The notes beneath the pieces are model-generated. The model saw nothing but the letters and a program-made list of their open reading frames with translations, did not search any database and was not told where the DNA came from. The translations under genes were made by a program, and so were the position numbers. A DNA stretch of 64,000 nucleotides, taken from contig NZ_CP008953.1 in the NCBI RefSeq assembly GCF_000732925.1, positions 8,239,001 to 8,303,000 on the forward strand. Reading direction: 5' to 3'. This DNA comes from Amycolatopsis japonica. Lineage in GTDB: Bacteria; Actinomycetota; Actinomycetes; Mycobacteriales; Pseudonocardiaceae. This document shows, one piece after another, positions 59,008-64,000 of the stretch; within the stretch, counting starts at the first letter, position 1; every line of letters begins with the position of its first letter.

Positions 59008-60108
59008 ATGGGCCGTCCTATCCGCACCAGGAGGCAGGCGACACTGGCGTCGTTGGCCGCAGAGCTCGGTGTGTCGAGGACCACCGTCTCCAACGCCTAC
59101 AACCGACCCGACCAGCTGTCCCCTGAGCTGCGCCGCCGCGTCCTCGAGACCGCGCGCCGCCTCGGCTACCCGGGCCCGGACCCGGTGGCCCGTTCACTGC
59201 GGACGCGCAAAGCCGGCGCTGTCGGTCTTTTGCTCACCGAAAACCTGTCCTACGCCTTCCGCGACCCCGCCGCCGTCGGCGTGCTCGAGGGGCTCGCGCT
59301 GGCCTGCGAAGACGCGGGCGTCGGCCTGCACCTGGTCCCGGCGAGCCCGGGCCGGGAAGATGTCGCGGCCGTGCACCGCGCCGGCGTCGACGGCTTCGTC
59401 GTCTACTCGGTACCCGACGACGACCCGCATCTGGGCGCCGTGCTGGAGCGCCCGGTGCCGACGGTGATCGTCGACCAGCCGCGCGTGGACGGCGTCGACC
59501 GGGTCGGCCCGGACGACGCGGCCGCGGTCACCGCCATGGCCGAGCACCTCATCTCGCTGGGACACCGGCAGATCGGCGTGCTGTGCATGCGGCTGGCCCG
59601 CGAGCGCAACGACGATTTCGTCTCCATCCAGCGGCAGAGCGCCGCCCACTTCCACGTCCAGCGGATCCGGCTGGAGGCGCTGGCCGCCGCGTTCTCGGCG
59701 GCCGGGGTCGACTGGGCGACCGTGCCGGTGGTCGAGCGCTTCGACCACACCGTGGACGACGGCGCGTCGGCCGCGCGCCAGCTGCTCGACGCGTATCCGC
59801 AGGTCACAGCCGTGATCTGCACCTCGGACATCCTCGCCCTCGGCGCGCTGGCCGAGGCGGAGCGCCGCGGGCTGCGGGTGCCGCAGGATCTGACGGTCAC
59901 CGGCTTCGACGGCATCACCGAGGCCGAGCGTTCCGGGCTCACCACGGTCCACCAGCCGGTGTTGGAAAAGGGCAAGGCGGCGGGCAAGCTGCTGCTCAGC
60001 TCCGCCGACCGGGTCGGGCCCAAGGTGATCACGCTGCAGACGGAACTCCGGGTCGGGCGCACGTCCGCGCCGCCGCGAACGGCCGAAGAACGCTGGTTCG
60101 GGCCGTGA
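59008..60108 (+). CDS. LacI-family transcriptional regulator
   Basis: A 366-residue LacI-type regulator. The helix-turn-helix is ATLASLAAELGVSRTTVSNAYNRPDQLSPELRRRVLETARRLGY (residues 10-55). The periplasmic-binding-protein-like domain follows (VGLLLTENLSYAFRDPAAVGVLEGL, DGFVVYSV, VIVDQPRVDGVDRVGPDDAAAV, AVICTSDILALGALAEAERRGLRVPQDLTVTGFDGI). No sugar gene is adjacent, so its effector and targets are unknown. ATG 59008 begins the natural N-terminus; the frame is open 47 codons upstream. Confidence 0.88.
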   Translation: MGRPIRTRRQATLASLAAELGVSRTTVSNAYNRPDQLSPELRRRVLETARRLGYPGPDPVARSLRTRKAGAVGLLLTENLSYAFRDPAAVGVLEGLALACEDAGVGLHLVPASPGREDVAAVHRAGVDGFVVYSVPDDDPHLGAVLERPVPTVIVDQPRVDGVDRVGPDDAAAVTAMAEHLISLGHRQIGVLCMRLARERNDDFVSIQRQSAAHFHVQRIRLEALAAAFSAAGVDWATVPVVERFDHTVDDGASAARQLLDAYPQVTAVICTSDILALGALAEAERRGLRVPQDLTVTGFDGITEAERSGLTTVHQPVLEKGKAAGKLLLSSADRVGPKVITLQTELRVGRTSAPPRTAEERWFGP

Positions 60109-60159
60109 TCTGCGTCCGCACGCGTTGCCGTCGCCCCGCGCGTCGGTTCCAATGAACAC

Positions 60160-60651
60160 GTGACCTCAATCGACGTACTGCTCAAGCGAAACCAGGAGCT
60201 GGGTGATGTCACTCCTGGTGACCGCTCGTCTCCGAGGCCATCGCTCCACGTGACGATCCTGACCTGCATGGACGCCCGTATCCGGGTGTTCGAGATCTTC
60301 GGCCTGATCCAGGGTGAAGCGCACATCCTGCGCAACGCGGGCGGCGTCGTCACCGACGACATGATCCGCTCGCTCGCGCTCAGCCAGCGGAAGCTCGGCA
60401 CGCGCGAGGTGCTGATCGTGCAGCACACCGACTGCGGCCTGTCCATGGTCACCGAAGACGACTTCAAGGACGAACTCGAAGCCGCCAGCGGGCTGCGCCC
60501 GACGTGGTCGGTCGAGGCGTTCCGGGTGGTGGAGGACAGCGTGCGCCGGTCGGTGCAGCGGGTCCGGCGCAGCGACTTCCTGGCGCATACCGACAACGTG
60601 CGCGGGTTCGTCTACGACGTGAAGCTGGGCCGCCTGACCGAGGTCGAGTAA
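60160..60651 (+). CDS. Beta-class carbonic anhydrase
   Basis: A 163-residue enzyme that interconverts CO2 and bicarbonate. The zinc ligands Cys36, His89 and Cys92 and the Asp38-Arg40 dyad (LTCMDAR; VQHTDCG) are all present. It is short, as in the M. tuberculosis CanB/Rv3588c-type group, which also lies beside mutY. Start GTG 60160. Confidence 0.92.
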   Translation: MTSIDVLLKRNQELGDVTPGDRSSPRPSLHVTILTCMDARIRVFEIFGLIQGEAHILRNAGGVVTDDMIRSLALSQRKLGTREVLIVQHTDCGLSMVTEDDFKDELEAASGLRPTWSVEAFRVVEDSVRRSVQRVRRSDFLAHTDNVRGFVYDVKLGRLTEVE

Positions 60652-60669
60652 GGGTTTTAAGCTGGCCCA

Positions 60670-61545
60670 GTGGGCGTCGACGCGGATGTGCTGACCGACT
60701 GGTTCGACGAAGTGGGGCGCGACCTGCCCTGGCGTGAGCCGGAATGCTCCGCCTGGGGCGTGCTCGTCAGCGAGATCATGCTGCAGCAGACCCCGGTCGC
60801 GCGCGTCCAGCCGATCTGGCTCGAATGGATGGCGCGCTGGCCGGTGCCGTCGGCGCTGGCGGCGTCGTCACAGGGCGAGGTCGTGCGTGCCTGGGGCAAA
60901 CTCGGCTACCCGCGGCGCGCGCTGCGGCTGCACGCCGCGGCGGCCGTCATCGCCGCCGAACACGGCGACGTCGTTCCGTCCGATGTGGACACTCTGCTCG
61001 CGTTGCCGGGGATCGGCGCGTACACCGCCCGCGCGGTCGCGGCCTTCGCCTACGGCAAACGCGCGCCGGTGGTGGACACGAACGTCCGGCGCGTGGTCGC
61101 CAGGGCGGTGCACGGCGCGGGTGACGCCGGGCCGCCGTCGAACACCCGCGACATGGCCGACGTCGAGGCGCTGCTCCCGCCGGAGGACGCGCCCGCCGCG
61201 AAACTCTCGGCGGCACTGATGGAACTCGGCGCGCTCGTCTGCACGGCGCGCTCGCCGCGCTGCGCGGACTGCCCGATCTACGAAGACTGCGCGTGGCAGC
61301 GCGCGGGCAAACCCGCTTACGCCGGGCCCGCGAAGCAGATCCAGAAGTTCGCCGGCACCGACCGTCAGGTGCGCGGACTACTGCTCGACGTCCTGCGCGG
61401 CAGCGAAGGACCGGTCGAGAAGGCGCGGCTCGATCTCGTGTGGGACGAATCCGGGCAGCGCGACCGTTGCCTCGACTCCCTGCTCGTCGACGGCCTCCTC
61501 GAACAGACCCAGGACGGTCTGTTCGCACTCCCTGGCGAACACTAA
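60670..61545 (+). CDS. mutY: A/G-specific adenine DNA glycosylase
   Basis: A 291-residue base-excision repair enzyme that removes adenine opposite 8-oxoguanine. Catalytic Glu35 (SEIMLQQT), the helix-hairpin-helix LPGIGAYTARAVAAFAYG and Asp136 are present. Four cysteines (191, 198, 201, 207) form the C-X6-C-X2-C-X5-C iron-sulfur site. The C-terminal NUDIX-like 8-oxoG domain appears shortened (residues 215-291) and lacks a clear full MutT-type fold, which is common in actinobacteria. It lies 18 nt after the carbonic anhydrase gene. Confidence 0.93.
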   Translation: MGVDADVLTDWFDEVGRDLPWREPECSAWGVLVSEIMLQQTPVARVQPIWLEWMARWPVPSALAASSQGEVVRAWGKLGYPRRALRLHAAAAVIAAEHGDVVPSDVDTLLALPGIGAYTARAVAAFAYGKRAPVVDTNVRRVVARAVHGAGDAGPPSNTRDMADVEALLPPEDAPAAKLSAALMELGALVCTARSPRCADCPIYEDCAWQRAGKPAYAGPAKQIQKFAGTDRQVRGLLLDVLRGSEGPVEKARLDLVWDESGQRDRCLDSLLVDGLLEQTQDGLFALPGEH

Positions 61546-61633
61546 CGCATTACGACAAAAGTTGGTCAATGGTTGTCATCGGCGCGATGGCGGGTTAGTT
61601 TTCCGGCCAACGCGCATGATGGGAGTTACGCCC

Positions 61634-62596
61634 GTGGCCGACTTCGACCGACGTACCGCGCTCAAGGGCGGCCTGACGGTAAGCGCCGTCGGGCTACTGG
61701 GGACAGCGACGATTTCCGCCGCCGATGCGGCGTCTGGGGTGGCAGAACCCAAGATTCACGACACGACGGCCTGGAACGCCCGCCCGCCGGCCGGGGCGAT
61801 CGAGGTGCAGAACCACAAACCGACGTACATCGTCGTGCACCACACGGTCGATCCGGGGAACGTCACCGACTACACGCTCGAACACGCCTTCTGGGCGTCG
61901 CGTTCGATCCAGAATTTCCATATGGACACCCGTGGCTGGATCGACACCGGCCAGCAGTTCACGAACAGCCGCGGCGGGCACATCACCGAAGGGCGGCACC
62001 GCAGCCTGGAGATCCTGCGTGGCGGGACCCGGCACGTGCTGGGCGCGAACGTGGGCAACAACAACAGCACCTGCATCGGCATCGAGAACGAGGGCCTCTA
62101 CAGCAAAGAGGACGTCACGCCCGCGCTCTGGGACTCGCTGGTGAAGCTGGTCGCGTACATCGCGTCGCAGTACGGGATCTCGCCGGAGTTCATCAAGGGA
62201 CACCGGGACTTCAACTCGACCGAATGCCCGGGAACCGTGCTGTACAACCGGCTTCCCGAGCTGCGCACGGAGGTCGGCAAGCTGCTGGGCACCGCGTCGC
62301 CCAAGGTGGACCTGCCGGAGTGGCCGCTGCTCAAACCCGGCGACTCCGGACCTCGCGTGCGGACGGCGCAGGAACTCCTGCGGGCACGCGGTTTCGCCGT
62401 CCCGGTCGACGGCCTGTTCGGACAGTCCACAAAGGACGCGGTCGCCGCGGTGGCGGCCCGCAACGGGCTGGAGCGCGATACCTGCGGTGCGACGGCGGCG
62501 ACCGACGAGACCGGGTTCCTCGGCTCCGACGTCTGGCCGCTCATCGTCGGCTCCGGCACCGATCCGCGGGCGCTGAAGGCACGACTCGCCGGCTGA
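61634..62596 (+). CDS. Tat-exported N-acetylmuramoyl-L-alanine amidase (PGRP/Amidase_2 + peptidoglycan-binding domain)
   Basis: A 320-residue cell-wall amidase. Residues 1-33 are a Tat-type signal (FDRRTALKGGLTVSAVGLLG). The amidase domain covers 45-215, with the zinc site His69/His70 (YIVVHHTVD), His190 (KGHRDFNSTECPG) and Cys198. A peptidoglycan-binding domain covers 235-280 (GDSGPRVRTAQELLRARGFAVPVDGLFGQSTKDAVAAV). GGGAG with 8 nt spacing supports GTG 61634; the frame is open 24 codons upstream. Confidence 0.87.
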   Translation: MADFDRRTALKGGLTVSAVGLLGTATISAADAASGVAEPKIHDTTAWNARPPAGAIEVQNHKPTYIVVHHTVDPGNVTDYTLEHAFWASRSIQNFHMDTRGWIDTGQQFTNSRGGHITEGRHRSLEILRGGTRHVLGANVGNNNSTCIGIENEGLYSKEDVTPALWDSLVKLVAYIASQYGISPEFIKGHRDFNSTECPGTVLYNRLPELRTEVGKLLGTASPKVDLPEWPLLKPGDSGPRVRTAQELLRARGFAVPVDGLFGQSTKDAVAAVAARNGLERDTCGATAATDETGFLGSDVWPLIVGSGTDPRALKARLAG

Positions 62597-63695
62597 CCAG
62601 GAGCGGCGCGAGGATCAGCACGGCCGCGCACCACGGGAGCGACGACGTTCCCAGTGGCAGCAGCAGCCCGCCGACGAGGGCTCCCCCGGCGACGGCGCCG
62701 TTCCAGGCCGCGATCGTGAGCGACTGGGCGGCGTCGGCCGTGGGGCCCGCGAGCAAGGCGGTGACGGCCTGGAACGCGGTCGGCGCGCCGCCGAATCCGA
62801 GGCCCCACAAGGCCGCAGCGGCAAGCACGAGCCCGTGGACGCCGTCGCTGACCCCCAGCAGAACGATGGCGGCGGCCGTCACGGCGGAGCACGACACGAG
62901 CACCGCGCGCGGACGGCTGTCGAGCGCGGAGCCGGCCGCGACCAGCCCGCCCACCGTGGCGCAGCCGAACACCAGCAGCACCGCGCCCAGCATCGGTGCC
63001 GCGTCGAGCCCGGCGAGCACCGGACCGATGTAGGTGTAGGCCACGTTGTGCCCCAACGAGAACAGCGCCACCGTCGCCAGTACGGGACGCATCCCTGGCA
63101 GCCTCGACGCGGCCAGCGGCCGGGTGGGCCGCGACGCTTCCGGGGGCACGGCGGGGACCACGGCGGAAACCCAGGCCAGCAACGGCACGGAGATCAGCGC
63201 CATCGCGGCGAAAGCCCAGCGCCAGTCGGCGAATTCACCGAGCGCGGTACCGGCGGGCACGCCCAGCGCGAAGCCGATCGGCGTGCCCGACATCGCGACG
63301 GCCAGTGCGCGCCCGGTGAGTCCCGGCGGGGCGAGCCGCATCGCGTAACCCGCGACGAGCGACCACATCACCCCGGTCAGCGCACCGGAAACCACCCGTG
63401 TCGCGAGGATCAGCGGGTACGACGAGGACACCGCGATCACCAGATTCGTCGCCAGGAAGCCGAAGATCAGCGCCAGGAGCAAGCGTTTGCGCGGCACCCG
63501 GAGGGTCGCGCCCGTGAGCGGGATGGCGGTGACCGCGGTCGTGATCGCGTAGACCGTCACCAGCTGCCCGGTGGCCGACGGCGAGACGCCCAGGTCCTCG
63601 GACATGCCCAGCAGCAGTCCGGCCGGGAGCACTTCGGTGAGGCAGCCGAGGAACACCGTGGTCGTCAGCGCGAGCAGCGCCGGGAGGGGCAGCAT
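62541..63695 (-). CDS. MFS transporter (AraJ-like efflux type)
   Basis: A 384-residue permease with 12 hydrophobic helices and the drug/sugar efflux features GTLGE-like start (FLGCLTEVLPAGLLLGMSEDLGVSPSATGQLVTVYAI), RVPRKRLLL between helices 2 and 3, and VVSGALTGVMWSLVAGYAMRLAPPG. Arabinose-efflux or drug-export relatives are closest by pattern. ATG 63695 begins the first helix. Its last 56 bases overlap the convergent amidase gene. Confidence 0.8.
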   Translation of the reverse strand: MLPLPALLALTTTVFLGCLTEVLPAGLLLGMSEDLGVSPSATGQLVTVYAITTAVTAIPLTGATLRVPRKRLLLALIFGFLATNLVIAVSSSYPLILATRVVSGALTGVMWSLVAGYAMRLAPPGLTGRALAVAMSGTPIGFALGVPAGTALGEFADWRWAFAAMALISVPLLAWVSAVVPAVPPEASRPTRPLAASRLPGMRPVLATVALFSLGHNVAYTYIGPVLAGLDAAPMLGAVLLVFGCATVGGLVAAGSALDSRPRAVLVSCSAVTAAAIVLLGVSDGVHGLVLAAAALWGLGFGGAPTAFQAVTALLAGPTADAAQSLTIAAWNGAVAGGALVGGLLLPLGTSSLPWCAAVLILAPLLVSRRVVPSAPADRCRSRR

Positions 63696-63861
63696 GCCTC
63701 GACGATCTCTTCCGCTGGGTGACGCGGATAGTCCCTGGCGGGTATGCCGCGCGGTTATCGGCCGGGATAACCCGGCGGCATGACCGGCTGGCAGTGCCGC
63801 GCGCCGCGCGGACGTACGCACGATGACCGGGCACCCTCCCCGTTAGAGAGAAGGCTCGTTC

Positions 63862-64000
63862 ATGACCGTGCGGATTCGGTGGCAGGAGCCACTGTGCACC
63901 GCGTTGCTCGCCACCACGATGCTCGGCGCCTGCCCGGCTTCGGCGGTGGCCAAGCCGGCCCCCGGCAGCGACGGGTACGTGCACGTTTCACCCGACGGCA
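63862..64000 (+). CDS. Secreted protein, partial (5' end only)
   Basis: An ATG at 63862 with AAGG upstream opens a frame to the window edge, 46 codons. It encodes a signal peptide (basic start, LLATTMLGACPASAVA with probable cleavage after AVA) and then GSDGYVHVSPDG. The last part resembles the start of right-handed parallel beta-helix (pectate-lyase-like) proteins, but too little is present to say. Confidence 0.5.
   Translation, partial: MTVRIRWQEPLCTALLATTMLGACPASAVAKPAPGSDGYVHVSPDG

Noticed and set aside
1..64000. Mobile elements, prophage or rRNA operon
   Set aside because: No transposase, integrase, phage structural gene or rRNA-like stretch was recognised; base composition looks even throughout.

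Overview
The window looks like a chromosomal segment of a high-GC actinomycete of the Pseudonocardiaceae, most like Amycolatopsis. This is inferred from composition, gene content and gene order; no database was searched. Supporting signs are frequent GTG/TTG starts, a two-domain geosmin synthase, CarD, several ECF sigma factors, Tat-type secreted enzymes, F420-type oxidoreductases, and the order lpqE-like/radA/carD/ispD/ispF/cysS/rlmB known from Mycobacterium tuberculosis. I saw no rRNA, IS element, prophage, integrase or CRISPR array. One tRNA gene (Thr, UGU) is present.

Layout. 1-11 kb: a GAF-domain protein cut by the window edge, a SigD/ShbA-type sigma factor, a secreted GH64 beta-1,3-glucanase, geosmin synthase, a DUF3800 protein, an ArsR-SRPBCC fusion regulator with a doubled palindrome upstream, two membrane proteins, an F420-type oxidoreductase, tRNA-Thr and a PhoD-like phosphatase. 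11-22 kb: a ThrE-type exporter, OtsA followed by an OtsB-GH15 fusion, a MoaD-like carrier coupled to a beta-propeller, a GH6 cellulase, a secreted C39-like protease, and an ECF sigma factor with its CU044_5270-type membrane partner. 22-30 kb: the conserved housekeeping block radA, lpqE-like lipoprotein, carD, ispD-like, ispF, two PPOX-fold proteins, a HAD protein, cysS and rlmB. The ispD-like gene lacks the residues needed for catalysis.

30-39 kb: an MBOAT acyltransferase, a HIT-like protein, two alpha/beta hydrolases (one divergent from a TetR gene across two operators), a transglutaminase-like protein, and an unexplained row of three genes: a two-TM membrane protein, a cysteine-dioxygenase-like cupin and an HD-domain hydrolase. 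39-49.6 kb: a compact carbohydrate cluster with a class II aldolase, two FGGY kinases, a 2-hydroxyacid dehydrogenase, RpiB, a DAK1-DAK2 kinase, two phosphatases, a DeoR regulator and an RbtT-like polyol permease. A shared GTTAAGTTAACA motif sits at both control regions, so a polyol or derived ketose is the likely substrate. 49.6-56 kb: a DivIVA-like coiled-coil protein, three tandem DUF445 membrane proteins with equal 50-nt gaps, a composite palindromic element and an AlgX/AlgJ-like SGNH protein. 56-64 kb: a zinc/manganese-type ABC transporter, a LacI regulator, beta-carbonic anhydrase, MutY, a Tat-exported amidase, an MFS exporter and the start of a secreted protein.

A striking non-coding trait is a set of long, perfect or near-perfect inverted repeats just downstream of genes. 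Some share the same core, some are palindromes within palindromes, and none has a clear U-tract. They may act as bidirectional terminators or REP-like elements.
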